Source of the DNA: Ceratorhiza oryzae-sativae
Taxonomy: Eukaryota > Basidiomycota > Agaricomycetes > Cantharellales > Ceratobasidiaceae
Assembly: GCA_030998015.1 (NCBI GenBank)
Contig: JARWMV010000176.1
Span: 1-28,321 of the forward strand
Reading direction: 5' to 3'
Length of the DNA: 28,321 bases
Shown piece by piece: positions 1 to 9,311 of this stretch. The stretch's first letter is position 1. The number at the start of each line of letters is the position of its first letter. A program made the translations under genes and the position numbers. The notes under the pieces are model-generated. The model searched no databases. It saw only the letters and a program-made list of their open reading frames with translations, and had not been told where the DNA came from.

Positions 1-114
1 ACAACTGTGGAGGTGTGGCCATATTGCTGCCAAATGTCCCTCAGCCAAGATGTCAGGATTCGAGGCGGTTGTAGAGGATGTAGAAACACCAATGATGAGT
101 CAGTAAAAGAATGA
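1..114 (+). pseudogene. gag: gag 3' end of copy A (CCHC knuckle, frameshifted)
   Basis: This is the C-terminal tail of Gag. The DNA matches the zinc-knuckle region of copy B's gag (5992-6111), but one base is missing inside the knuckle (after the CGG of NCGG), so its last residues fall out of frame. A second single-base loss follows near base 90, in the stretch matching the ETTDD segment of B. The gag stop TGA (112-114) overlaps the pol start ATG (111-113) exactly as in the other three copies. Confidence 0.85.
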
Positions 115-3063
115 GCTCAAACCATGCCAGGGGGCAGTCTTGGGCACTATGTTACAAAGTGTGCAGAACGAAAATAAAAATATGGAAATGGAATGTATGT
201 TGTTAGGAAACCAATCACAACTTCAGTTTTTCTTTCATGCATTTCCTCTGCACATAACCCCCAAACACAAGTCTGCATACAATATGAAAAAGTTCAGTGG
301 ATGGGCCATGATTGATTCAGGGGCCACATCAGTATTTATACATGAAGACCTTGTTAAACAATATCAAATCCCTATTGTTGCCCTAAAAACACCAAAGAAA
401 CTATGAGTAATCGATGGAAGGGAGATTGACTCCAGGTCTGTGACCCACTATTGCACCTTTGAGTTGTGCATTCAGGAGCACTGAGAGATTCTCAGTGCTT
501 ATGTTGTGAACGTTGGCAAGAATGATTTAGTCCTGGGCATGTCATGGCTCAAATTCCATAACCCTGACATTGATTGGGATGGAAAGGACATGAAATTCAA
601 CTCGCCAGTATGCTTAAAGCATTGCATCACCAAACCCCTACATGTGCAAGCCAATGAACCCAAGGAGCTCCAGTTGGACACTCTAGACTCACTCCTGGCA
701 AAATACAAAGAATTCAAGAAAATATTTGCTGAAGAAGACAATGTCCAGCCATTACCACCTCATAGAAAGTGGGATATGGAGATCGACTTAAAACTGGATG
801 CTAAGCCAAGGCATGGTCCCATATATAGTGTAGGTGTCAAAGAAGATGTGGAATTATGCAAGACCCTGGATCGCCAGTTGAAAGCAGGGCATATTAGACC
901 CTCGAGGTCACCAATGGCATCCCCTGTCATATTTGTTAAAAAAAAGAACAGGAAGCTGTGCATGTGCATCGACTACTGGCAGCTAAATGAGATGACTGTC
1001 TCCAATGTATACCCACCCCATGCATCAATGATATTGTGGAGACCCTGCACAGGGCAAAGATATTCACCAAGTTTGACTTAAAGTGGGGGTTTAACCTTAT
1101 ATGGATTTGGGAAGGAGACAAATGGAAAGCTGCTTTTAAGACCAAATACAGGTTGTATGAGCCCTTAGTCATGCAATTTGGCCAGAAGAACACACTGGGG
1201 ACCTTCATGGCTATGATCCAAGAGGAATTCCAAGACATTGAGGGCATCTATGTTGTAATTTACATGGATGACATACTAGTGTTCTCCAAAACCCAAGAAG
1301 AGCATGATGAACATGTCAGAGAAGTCTTGTGTCGTCTTCAAAAGGCTGGCTTGTACTGTACTCTGGAGAAATGTGTTTTCAATGTCACCAAAGTTGATTA
1401 CCTGGGAATAGTAGTGACCCCCCAGGGAATTAAAGTAGACCCAGCCAAGGTTGAAAAAGCTGTTGAATGGCCAACCCCTACCAACCCAACTGAAGTCCTG
1501 GAAGGGCTGGGATTTGCAAATTGGTTAAGGCACTTCATAAAAGACTTTTCAAAAATTACAAAATGCCTTTATGAATTAGTCAAGAAGGACATAAAGTGGG
1601 AATGGACAGAGGAGAGGGGTCAGGCATGGAACTTACTGAAGCAGAAATTGAAGGAAGCCCCCCTCCTAATTCAGCCAGAGCCTAGTAAACCATTTATTCT
1701 GGAAACAGATGCCTCAGGCTATGCCACAGGTGCTGTACTATTACAATATAGAGAAGACAGAATGCTCCACCCAATCTCCTACTACTCCAAAGCTATGGCC
1801 CTGGCAGAAAGAAATTATGATATTTACAACAAAGAAATGCTGGCAATTATAAAGGCCCTCAAACACTGGTGTCATTTGCTAGAAGGGGCTGAACACCCAG
1901 TAAACATTGTTTGTGATCACAAAAATTTGGAGTATTGGAAGACAAATTGGCCACTGAATGGCTGAGTGACATGATGGCATGAGTTCCTATCCAGATTTGA
2001 ATTCAAGATTCTATACATTGAAGGAGCAAAGAATGGCTGGGCAGACATACTCTCTAGGCTGTCAAGGCACATCTCTAAAGAGGGGAGTGAGAGCCAAGCT
2101 CTGCTTGCACAAAACCAATTTTTTGAGCAAAAATCATTGTGGCTACAAGCAATCACACTGGACCATGACCTTGAACAACTCATTAGGGACGCTATCCCAG
2201 GTGACAAGCATCTATCAAAAGTGCTGAAAGCCCTAGACAACAATGAGAAGGTCAAAAATTGGGAATGGGATGAAGGACTTTTACAATACAAGGGCCAGAT
2301 CTATGTCCCAAATAACAAGGAACTCCACAAGCTGGTCATCAAAAGTTGTCATGATAACCCAGCAGCAGGACACCCAGGGCAGTTCAGAACATATGAATTG
2401 TTAAACTGCAAATATGCATGGTCATCAATGAAAAAATCAGTCAATGAATATGTCACGCACTGTGAATCCTGTATCAGGAACAAGCACAGCAACCAAGTTC
2501 CCCCAGGGCTCTTAAACCCAATACCAGTGCCAGAAAAGCCTTGGGAGGAAATTACCTATGACCTGATTACTGGGCTACCCCTGTCAGAAGGGTTTGATGC
2601 CATATTTACAGTCGTCAACCGCCTGACAAAAATGGTCCATTTTATTCCATGTCAATCAGAAGCCAGCACTATGGATTGCACAAACTTGTTCCTAACTTAT
2701 GTATGGAAACTTCACAGGTTACCACAGAAAACAATTTCAGACCATGGCCCCAACTTCGCATCCAAATTCCTAAGGCACCTGTACAAATGGCTGGATATAA
2801 AACCCTCCTACTCTACAGCATATCACCCTCAAACAGATGGCCAGTCTGAAAGGGGTAACCAAGTAGTAGAAGGGTACATCAGGCATTATGTATCAGATCA
2901 GCAGGACGCCTGGGTCTCACTCTTACCCTTGGCTGAATTTGCCTACAATAATGGTGTCAATGCCTCAACTGGCAAATCACCATTCTTCACAAACTACAGT
3001 TTCCACCCAAGGCTGGCAGTTGGGGACAGGGAGGGACGAGAATTCCCCTTAGCAGACAACCAT
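111..3063 (+). pseudogene. pol: pol of copy A, left part (protease to integrase core)
   Basis: Degenerate Pol polyprotein. Protease is visible as AMIDSGATSVF near 308-340, RT with YMDD at 1261-1272, RNase H with ETDASGYATGAV near 1700-1735, and integrase with its HHCC region (about 2350-2480) and DDE core including TDGQSERGNQ near 2840. Breaks include a run of 5 G instead of 6 at 130-134, TGA stops near 403 and 1963 at positions where CpG loss explains the change, and a 1-bp loss at about 1013-1020 that separates RT motif LNEMTVSNVYP from the catalytic part. The same loss is in copy C. The reading frame ends at 3063 because element B is inserted; the C-terminal part lies at 9993-10390. Confidence 0.9.
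3059..3063 (+). repeat. 5-bp target-site duplication of copy B, left
   Basis: The sequence accat directly precedes the TGTCAC end of B's 5' LTR and is repeated at 9993-9997 directly after B's 3' LTR. Removing B and one accat restores copy A's integrase reading (DNHAEW). Five base pairs is usual for Ty3/gypsy integration. Confidence 0.95.
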
Positions 3064-3432
3064 TGTCACAAACTGACATGCATACATCCACTCTACAATA
3101 TTTTCTTGATTTATTACATTTTATGAGACTATCTTCAAAACATACTTGCCTTTTATGGTATATCTGTGTCATGTGACTCAGGGAATGTTCCGGACCGGTA
3201 ACCGAGATGTATTTCAACTCTGATGTGAAATTCCACAGTCGCTTCTACTGCTTCTATCTCTTATCTGTCGTGACTCACTGTACAGACTTGTTTGTTATGA
3301 TGTGGCTCGTACTATGTATATAAACCGGGTCAAGTTCGCAGAGGACTCCTCAAGAACTTGACCTCTCGTCGAATACAAGTTCTTTTACTTTTCTTACTAT
3401 TTTCCTCGTCGCCTGACTTGTCGTCGTCGACA
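3064..3432 (+). repeat. 5' LTR of copy B (369 bp)
   Basis: It starts TGTCACAAACTGACATG and ends GTCGTCGTCGACA, so it has TG...CA ends. It matches the 3' LTR (9624-9992) over its full 369 bp except at two positions near its left edge (A for G, T for C). It contains a TATA box at 3317-3323 and the sequence that becomes the self-primer at 3351-3364. A second copy of the primer-site sequence, GGTCAAGTTC at 3328-3337, forms a perfect 10-bp inverted repeat with GAACTTGACC at 3354-3363. Confidence 0.97.
3317..3364 (+). promoter_or_regulatory. LTR core promoter and RNA 5' end acting as self-primer
   Basis: TATATAA at 3317-3323 lies 34 nt before CAAGAACTTGACCT (3351-3364). A transcript starting about 30 nt after the TATA box would begin at or near this segment, which is the exact reverse complement of the primer-binding site at 3435-3448. 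The position of transcription start is inferred from TATA spacing, not seen. Confidence 0.75.
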
Positions 3433-3434
3433 TC

Positions 3435-3448
3435 AGGTCAAGTTCTTG
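3435..3448 (+). other. primer-binding site of copy B (self-primed)
   Basis: AGGTCAAGTTCTTG begins 2 nt after the 5' LTR and is complementary over 14 nt to LTR bases 3351-3364. It does not begin with the TGG expected for binding a tRNA CCA end. Self-priming from the folded 5' end of the element's own RNA is established for Tf1 of fission yeast and the Tf1/sushi group. The 2-nt gap fits removal of two terminal nucleotides by integrase (inference). Confidence 0.82.
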
Positions 3449-3688
3449 ACAATCGTAAGTCTCAGTGTCGTCTGGGATACCTTCGGAACGCCGTTGGCGT
3501 CGTCTCGAGATAACTCCTCGTTGCCTTCCCCAATCCCACTCCACCTATCCACAGCCACGAGATATCGTTGCCCTATACGCGCCTCTGTGAAACCTTGCAT
3601 AGCCAGGTCCCTCACATGTCGTAACAAGCTTCGGTTCTCTAATCTCTTTCGTCGACAAGAGGTGGGGTTGCTCATTGCCCTTAAGTAG
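3449..3688 (+). other. leader of copy B upstream of ORF0, no gene seen
   Basis: Non-coding leader between the primer site and ORF0. An open frame covers most of it but has no ATG and no recognisable content. The stretch from about 3606 is conserved in copy C (from 10445), which is how C's leader was identified. Confidence 0.6.
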
Positions 3689-4120
3689 TTGAGCAACGGA
3701 GGTCACCTTCCTATTCCAATAGACTCGGGAAAGGGTCTATTTTTCTCTTCTATCTTGCTCTTGCTCGAACACGTTTCTGACGGAACGCACAGCCCTCAAG
3801 TGGCACAACCTTTTACAGAAGACCAGCGCTGCCATCTGTGTGGGTGGTTCGGACACCTATCAATCCACTGCTTCACCCTTAACTCGGTCGAAAGTATCCT
3901 TGAAGAAGCTGGGCACATCGACTTCAACCGAGTAGTAATCATCAAAGTCCGCCCCCAAAAAGTCGGACGTGCCCAACAAGCCTTTGTCACCGAGCCAGGT
4001 GCCCCCGAGTGCAAAATTTGCCATCGGGCAAACGGAGCCACCTTCCCTGCGCGCTGCCCTTATTGTCCTAAGAAGGACAAGTTCCTTTATTACTACACCA
4101 TCCCCCGCAACCAGCTCTAA
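3689..4120 (+). CDS. ORF0 first frame: leader protein with two Cys/His clusters
   Basis: An open frame upstream of gag, unrelated to gag or pol. Counting from the TTG at 3689, it has a perfect CCHC zinc knuckle, CHLCGWFGHLSIHC (C48, C51, H56, C61), and a second cluster CKIC...CPYC (C108, C111, C123, C126; CX2C-X11-CX2C). It ends at a TAA at 4118-4120 that is also present in copy C. No ATG starts this frame, so translation would need a non-AUG start, splicing or frameshifting, or the frame is a relic. The next frame (+1) carries on with a coiled coil. Nucleic-acid or protein binding is suggested by the clusters; no function is known to me. Confidence 0.55.
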   Translation: MSNGGHLPIPIDSGKGLFFSSILLLLEHVSDGTHSPQVAQPFTEDQRCHLCGWFGHLSIHCFTLNSVESILEEAGHIDFNRVVIIKVRPQKVGRAQQAFVTEPGAPECKICHRANGATFPARCPYCPKKDKFLYYYTIPRNQL

Positions 4121-4508
4121 GCTGGAGAACCTCGGTCAACAGCTTCTCCGTCACCTGTTAAACACTATCGAAAACTTCCAGGACAGGTACCGTTATTACC
4201 AGAATAAGTACGAAGAAACCCGTGAAAAACTTCACGAAGCCGAGGCCCGTTGCGCATACCTAACCGAGCGTTTGCGCGAACACCAGGAGGATTACCTGTC
4301 CCTCCTCCAAGACCATCTCAGACTAGAAGCTATAGTCCGAGAAACAGTTGAACCCCACGAGTACGCCTTCCCCGTCTTCTCAACGCCGTCAGACCTTCCT
4401 CACCCCACCTTTCTAAGTGGCACGGGCTCGCCAATTCAGGAAGAAACACCCCTTCCGGCAGCCCAAATCAACCCTTCCCAAGGAAGCACTCCTTCGGGAC
4501 CAAACTAA
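4107..4508 (+). CDS. ORF0 second frame: coiled-coil segment
   Basis: Open frame +1 to the previous one, without any internal Met. From about 4119 to 4350 it encodes a strongly helical, charged heptad-like region (LENLGQQLL, then NKYEETREKLHEAEARCAYL, then LREHQEDYLSLLQDHLRLEA), then a Pro/Ser/Thr-rich tail and a TAA at 4506-4508. The open frame extends back to 3969 but that part overlaps the Cys-cluster frame. Copy C has the same frame, coiled coil and stop at the matching place (12136-12660). The +1 join to the first frame could be an old indel fixed before the family spread, or programmed frameshifting. Confidence 0.5.
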   Translation, partial: ATSSKLENLGQQLLRHLLNTIENFQDRYRYYQNKYEETREKLHEAEARCAYLTERLREHQEDYLSLLQDHLRLEAIVRETVEPHEYAFPVFSTPSDLPHPTFLSGTGSPIQEETPLPAAQINPSQGSTPSGPN

Positions 4509-4698
4509 ACTAAAGAAGGTGGAGTGTCCATATCGTTGCCAGGACACCAAAAGCTGGGACTTGGACGATACTTGGTTGAGGTTCGCAGGAATTGGGAACT
4601 TTGAAGTTTATAGACTTGTGAGGGGGAAAGAAATCCTATATTACCAAAACAATCCCCAATTCCCTGTACTTCCTTACCGTCTCCGTCGCCTTTAAAAA
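4509..4698 (+). CDS. ORF0 third frame: conserved C-terminal block
   Basis: Again +1 to the preceding frame. It reads through a block containing CQDTKSWDLDDTWLRF, YRLVRG and LYYQNNPQFPV and ends at TAA just 21 nt before the gag ATG. Copy C retains the same block (about 12660-12847) with few amino-acid changes. I do not recognise the domain. It most likely formed the C terminus of one ORF0 protein together with the two upstream frames. Confidence 0.5.
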
Positions 4699-4719
4699 TT
4701 CCATCAAACTTTCTCTGAA

Positions 4720-6111
4720 ATGGCGTCACAACCTCCCGCCCCTGCTTGGGCCAATATGTCTGATGAGGACAAAGTCATCTATATGCTTCGGTCAATGGAC
4801 GAACTGCGAGAACAAACCAATAACCTCCAAAACGATATTGGGGATGTCGAACACAACAATAAGACCTATACCGACTCACTCGAAGCAAAACTTACCACAA
4901 ATCAGACAAAGATAGACGCAGATGTGGCTGGATTAGCCACCAACGTCAATAACCTAGTAGGAATGTTAACCATTCTCCAAACCACTATCACGCGCATTGA
5001 AGCGCAAATCAACACCTCCATGAGTGGCTCGGGTGCGGCTCCAGTATTAGCCTCCTCCAGTACAACCCAACCACAACCAACAGCTCCCGCTCCCGCTGGA
5101 GGATCAACTGCAAAGGTTAAGATGGCTGCCCCTCAAAAATTTGATGGCACAAAACGAGAGGACGCCATCTCATTCAGAATTGCATGTGCCCGATATATCA
5201 ACACAAACATGAGTGGACACTCGGCTGACCAAGTGGTCGCCTTCATCACCTCCTATCTTGAAGGGTCAGCAGCTGAATGGGTTAACTCGTATGAAGAATT
5301 CGAAATTCTCAACCCTGGGACTGCGATCCCCTGGCTTCACGATGCCACCTTGTTCTGGCAAGAATTTACTACCCGATATGGGGACCTGAACCGCACCGAA
5401 AATAACCGCGACAAGTGGCGGAAGTTGAAACAATCCAAGACGGTTCAGGATTACCTCACCCTGTTCAACTTATATTCCACAGGCCTCAACTACAACGATG
5501 CCGCCATGCGTGACCAGTTCTATGATGGCCTATCGTCAGATGTAACAGATAGCATGGTGGCCCAAAACTATGATCCCCGCACAAAGACATTCGCCCAGCT
5601 CACACAGCGGGCCCTGGAAATTGACCGTCACCTCATTTCTTTCGGTAGCAAGAGGACATCTCATGGGGGTAATAAGTCCAGCAGCAACAATGCTTCGGCT
5701 AGCAGGCCCACTAATAACCCCCAAAGCGCTCCCCAAAAGGAGAAATTCAAGAATGGGGAACGCATATACAAGATCAAAGATGGCAGGGCTGTAAAAGGTC
5801 AAATCGTAGCCATTGGCCCCAACGCAAAGGGCTTCACAGTTCCAACCGTCCGTTACGATGGCAGTAATGCCAACATACAAGAGTCCTTCAAGGACATAAA
5901 AAAGGATAACCATCCGCCAGTGGTCCCCAAGGCAAAGGATCCGGATGCAATGGATCTGGATAGCGCAGGGAAAGGAAAGGGGACAAATACCTGTTATAAC
6001 TGTGGAGGCCGGGGTCATATTGCAGCCAAATGCCCCTCGGCTAAAATGTCAGGATACGAGGCAGTGGTTGAGGATGTAGAAACAACCGATGATGAGTCGG
6101 TAAAAGAATGA
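4720..6111 (+). CDS. gag: Gag capsid/nucleocapsid protein (463 aa)
   Basis: Structural protein of the retrotransposon particle. It starts at the first ATG after the leader (MASQPPAPAW). The N-terminal 110 residues are predicted coiled coil (repeated N/Q/T-rich heptads), followed by a Pro/Ala linker. A capsid-type region with YLEGSAAEWVNSY, FWQEFTTRYGD and DYLTLFNLYSTGLNY follows (about residues 140-310). A CCHC zinc knuckle, CYNCGGRGHIAAKC, lies at 425-438 and should bind RNA. The open frame is intact. Its stop TGA overlaps the pol start in an ATGA arrangement (6108-6111). Matching pseudogenes lie at 12871-14262 and, on the other strand, 26621-27604. Confidence 0.95.
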   Translation: MASQPPAPAWANMSDEDKVIYMLRSMDELREQTNNLQNDIGDVEHNNKTYTDSLEAKLTTNQTKIDADVAGLATNVNNLVGMLTILQTTITRIEAQINTSMSGSGAAPVLASSSTTQPQPTAPAPAGGSTAKVKMAAPQKFDGTKREDAISFRIACARYINTNMSGHSADQVVAFITSYLEGSAAEWVNSYEEFEILNPGTAIPWLHDATLFWQEFTTRYGDLNRTENNRDKWRKLKQSKTVQDYLTLFNLYSTGLNYNDAAMRDQFYDGLSSDVTDSMVAQNYDPRTKTFAQLTQRALEIDRHLISFGSKRTSHGGNKSSSNNASASRPTNNPQSAPQKEKFKNGERIYKIKDGRAVKGQIVAIGPNAKGFTVPTVRYDGSNANIQESFKDIKKDNHPPVVPKAKDPDAMDLDSAGKGKGTNTCYNCGGRGHIAAKCPSAKMSGYEAVVEDVETTDDESVKE

Positions 6112-9100
6112 GCTCAAACCGTGCCAGGGGGGCGGTCTTGGGCGCTATGTTACAAAATGCGCATAATGAAAATAAAAATATGGAAATGGAATGTATGTCG
6201 TTAGGAAACCAATCACAACTACAGTTTTTCTTTCATGCATTCCCCCTGCGCATAACCCCCGAACACAAGTCTGCATATAACATGAAAAAATTCAACGGAT
6301 GGGCCATGATAGACTCAGGGGCCACGTCAGTATTTATACATGAAGATTTGATTAAACAATACCGTATTCCTACTGTTGCCCTAAAAACACCCAAAAAATT
6401 GAGGGTAATCGATGGAAGGGAGATAGACTCTGGGTCTGTGACCCATTACTGCACCTTTGAGTTGTGCATTCAGGAGCACCGAGAAATCCTCAGTGCCTAT
6501 GTTGTGAACGTCGGGAAAAACGATTTAGTCCTGGGCATGTCATGGCTCAAATTCCATAACCCCGACATTGATTGGGATGGGAAGGACATGAAGTTCAACT
6601 CACCAATATGCCTGAAGCACTGCATCACAAAACCCTTGCACGTGCGTGCAAATGAACCTAAGGAGCTTCAGCTGGACTCCTTAGACTCCCTCCCAACAAA
6701 ATATAAAGAATTCCAGAAAATATTCGCCGAAGAAGACGATGTCCAACCATTACCACCCCATAGGAAGTGGGATATGGAAATAGATTTAAAACCAGACGCC
6801 AAGCCAAGGCATGGTCCCATATATAGTGTGGGTGTCAAGGAAGATGCAGAATTGCGCAAAACCTTGGATCGCCAACTAAAAGCAGGGCATATCAGACCCT
6901 CAAGGTCACCAATGGCATCCCCAGTCATATTCGTCAAAAAGAAGAATGGGAAGCTGCGCATGTGCATTGACTACCGTCGGCTAAATGAAATGACTGTCTC
7001 CAATGTGTACCCACTCCCACACATCAATGATATTGTGGAAACCTTGTGGGGGGCAAAGATATTCACCAAGTTTGACCTAAAGTGGGGTTTCAACCTCATA
7101 CGAATTCAGGAAGGAGACGAATGGAAGGCCGCTTTCAAGACCAAATACGGGCTGTATGAGCCTCTAGTTATGCAATTCGGTCAAAAAAATGCACCAGGAA
7201 CCTTCATGGCCATGATCCGAGAAGAATTCCAGGACATTGAAGGCATTTACGTTGTAATTTACATGGACGACATATTAGTATTCTCCAAAAACCAGGAAGA
7301 ACATGATGAACATGTCAAGGAGGTCTTACGTCGCCTCCAAAAAGCTGGCCTATATTGCGCCTTGGAGAAATGTGTTTTCGATGTCACTGAAGTCGATTAC
7401 CTGGGAATAGTAGTGACTCCCCAGGGAATTAAAGTAGACCCAGCCAAGGTCGAAAAGGCTGTTGAATGGCCAACCCCTACCAACCCAACCGAAGTCCTGG
7501 AAGGGTTGGGGTTTGCAAATTGGTTGAGACACTTCATAAAAGACTTTTCGAAAATCACAAGATGTCTTTATGAACTTGTCAAAAAGGACACAAAGTGGGA
7601 ATGGACAGAAGAAAGGGATCGGGCATGGAATTTGCTAAAGCAGAAACTGAAAGAAGCACCCCTCCTAATTCAGCCAGAACCCAGCAAACCATTTATCTTA
7701 GAAACAGACGCCTCAGGCTATGCCACAGGTGCTGTATTATTACAATATGGAGAAGATGGAATGCTTCACCCAATCTCCTACTATTCCAAAGCGATGGTCC
7801 CAGCAGAAAGAAACTATGATATCTACAACAAAGAAATGCTGGCGATTATAAAAGCCCTCAAACACTGGCGTCACCTACTAGAAGGGGCTGAACACCCAGT
7901 AAACATTGTTTGTGACCACAAGAATCTGGAATATTGGAAGACAAACCAGCCACTGAATGGCCGAGTCACACGATGGCATGAGTTCCTGTCCAGGTTTGAA
8001 TTCAAAATTCTATACATCGAGGGGGCAAAGAATGGCCGGGCGGACATACTCTCTAGGCTGTCAAGGCACATCCCTAAAGAGGGGGGTGAGAGCCAAGCTC
8101 TGCTTGCGCAAAACCAATTTTTGGAATTAAAATCTCTGTGGTTACAAGCAATCACACCAGACCATGACCTGGAACAACTCATTAGGGACGCTATCCCAGG
8201 GGATGAGCACCTGTCAAAAGTGCTAAAAGCTCTAGATGACAATGAGAAGGTCAAAGATTGGGAGTGGGATGAAGGACTCCTACGACACAAGGGCAGAATC
8301 TACGTCCCAAATAACAAAGAACTTCGCAAACTGGTCATCGAAAGCCGTCATGATAGTCCGGCAGCAGGACACCCAGGACAGTTCAGAACATATGAGTTGT
8401 TAAATTGCAAATATACATGGTTATCAATGAAAAAATCAGTCAACGAATATGTCACACACTGCGAGTCATGCATCAGGAACAAGCACAGCAACCAAGTTCC
8501 CCCAGGGCTCTTAAACCCAATACCTGCACCAGAAAAACCGTGGGAAGAAATTACCTATGACCTGATCACTGGGCTACCCCTGTCAGAAGGATTTGATGCC
8601 ATATTTACAGTCGTCGACCGCCTGACAAAAATGGTCCACTTTATTCCATGCCAATCGGAAGCCAGTGCCATGGACTGTGCAAACTTGTTCCTAACCTATG
8701 TATGGAAACTTCATGGACTACCACGGAAAACCATTTCAGACCGTGGCCCCAACTTTGCATCCAAATTCCTAAGGCACCTGTATAAACGGTTAGATATAAA
8801 ACCCTCCTACTCTACAGCATATCACCCACAAACGGATGGCCAATCAGAAAGGGCCAACCAAGTAGTAGAAGGGTACTTGAGACACTACGTATCAGACCGG
8901 CAGGACAACTGGGTCCCTCTCTTACCTCTGGCCGAATTTGCCTACAACAATGGCGTCAACGCCTCAACCGGCAAAACGCCGTTCTTTGCAAACTATGGTT
9001 TCCATCCAAGGCTGGCAGTTGGAGACAAGGAGGAACAGGAATTCCCTGTAGCAGATAATCATGCAGAATGGCTTCAAAAGGGCCATGACGAACTCAAGGC

Positions 9101-9311
9101 TGCTCTGGAACTAGCAAACCAAAGGACCAAAGAATACTATGATCGGAAACATCGGACCCCAGAAGTCATTAAGGTGGGAGATAAAGTCTGGCTTGACACC
9201 AGGAACATACACACACAACAGGCCTCCAGGAAATTGGCCCACAAGAGAGTTGGACCATTCAAGGTGGTAGCACAACATGGCACCCATGCCTTCAAACTGG
9301 ATTGCCAGTAA
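6108..9311 (+). CDS. pol: Pol polyprotein: protease, RT, RNase H, integrase (1067 aa)
   Basis: The enzyme polyprotein, in the -1 frame to gag, starting at the ATG that overlaps the gag stop. Domains in order: aspartic protease with MIDSGATSVF (D69-S-G); RT with LRMCIDYRRLNEMT and the catalytic YMDD at 385-388; RNase H with FILETDASGY (D534); integrase with an HHCC zinc region (GHPGQF...HCESCIRNK) and a DDE core at D818, D878 and E914, spaced D-59-D-35-E; then a GPF motif (KRVGPFKVVAQ). All key residues are present. The frame stops at 9311 because a T is missing at about 9302 (copies A and C have it), cutting off the chromodomain. Real damage or a sequencing error are both possible. Confidence 0.95.
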   Translation: MSSNRARGAVLGAMLQNAHNENKNMEMECMSLGNQSQLQFFFHAFPLRITPEHKSAYNMKKFNGWAMIDSGATSVFIHEDLIKQYRIPTVALKTPKKLRVIDGREIDSGSVTHYCTFELCIQEHREILSAYVVNVGKNDLVLGMSWLKFHNPDIDWDGKDMKFNSPICLKHCITKPLHVRANEPKELQLDSLDSLPTKYKEFQKIFAEEDDVQPLPPHRKWDMEIDLKPDAKPRHGPIYSVGVKEDAELRKTLDRQLKAGHIRPSRSPMASPVIFVKKKNGKLRMCIDYRRLNEMTVSNVYPLPHINDIVETLWGAKIFTKFDLKWGFNLIRIQEGDEWKAAFKTKYGLYEPLVMQFGQKNAPGTFMAMIREEFQDIEGIYVVIYMDDILVFSKNQEEHDEHVKEVLRRLQKAGLYCALEKCVFDVTEVDYLGIVVTPQGIKVDPAKVEKAVEWPTPTNPTEVLEGLGFANWLRHFIKDFSKITRCLYELVKKDTKWEWTEERDRAWNLLKQKLKEAPLLIQPEPSKPFILETDASGYATGAVLLQYGEDGMLHPISYYSKAMVPAERNYDIYNKEMLAIIKALKHWRHLLEGAEHPVNIVCDHKNLEYWKTNQPLNGRVTRWHEFLSRFEFKILYIEGAKNGRADILSRLSRHIPKEGGESQALLAQNQFLELKSLWLQAITPDHDLEQLIRDAIPGDEHLSKVLKALDDNEKVKDWEWDEGLLRHKGRIYVPNNKELRKLVIESRHDSPAAGHPGQFRTYELLNCKYTWLSMKKSVNEYVTHCESCIRNKHSNQVPPGLLNPIPAPEKPWEEITYDLITGLPLSEGFDAIFTVVDRLTKMVHFIPCQSEASAMDCANLFLTYVWKLHGLPRKTISDRGPNFASKFLRHLYKRLDIKPSYSTAYHPQTDGQSERANQVVEGYLRHYVSDRQDNWVPLLPLAEFAYNNGVNASTGKTPFFANYGFHPRLAVGDKEEQEFPVADNHAEWLQKGHDELKAALELANQRTKEYYDRKHRTPEVIKVGDKVWLDTRNIHTQQASRKLAHKRVGPFKVVAQHGTHAFKLDCQ

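Larger units (their letters stand above)
1..3063 (+). mobile_element. Ty3/gypsy copy A, left part (decayed)
   Basis: This is the left part of an old copy of the gypsy family that is best preserved at 3064-9992. It begins in the gag zinc knuckle at the window edge and runs through protease, RT, RNase H and most of integrase, then stops at 3063 where copy B is inserted. The same element resumes at 9993 in the correct integrase context. Relative to B it has lost many CpG sites and carries frameshifts and TGA stops, so it is not coding. Its 5' LTR, leader and most of gag lie outside the window. Confidence 0.93.

Noticed and set aside
3433..3460. tRNA primer-binding site after the 5' LTR of copy B
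   Set aside because: No TGG-type start and a far better 14-nt match to the element's own RNA 5' end.
6095..6111. -1 programmed frameshift site between gag and pol
   Set aside because: The sequence before the stop (GTAAAAGAATGA) does not fit the X XXY YYZ pattern in the gag frame, and an ATG overlaps the stop.
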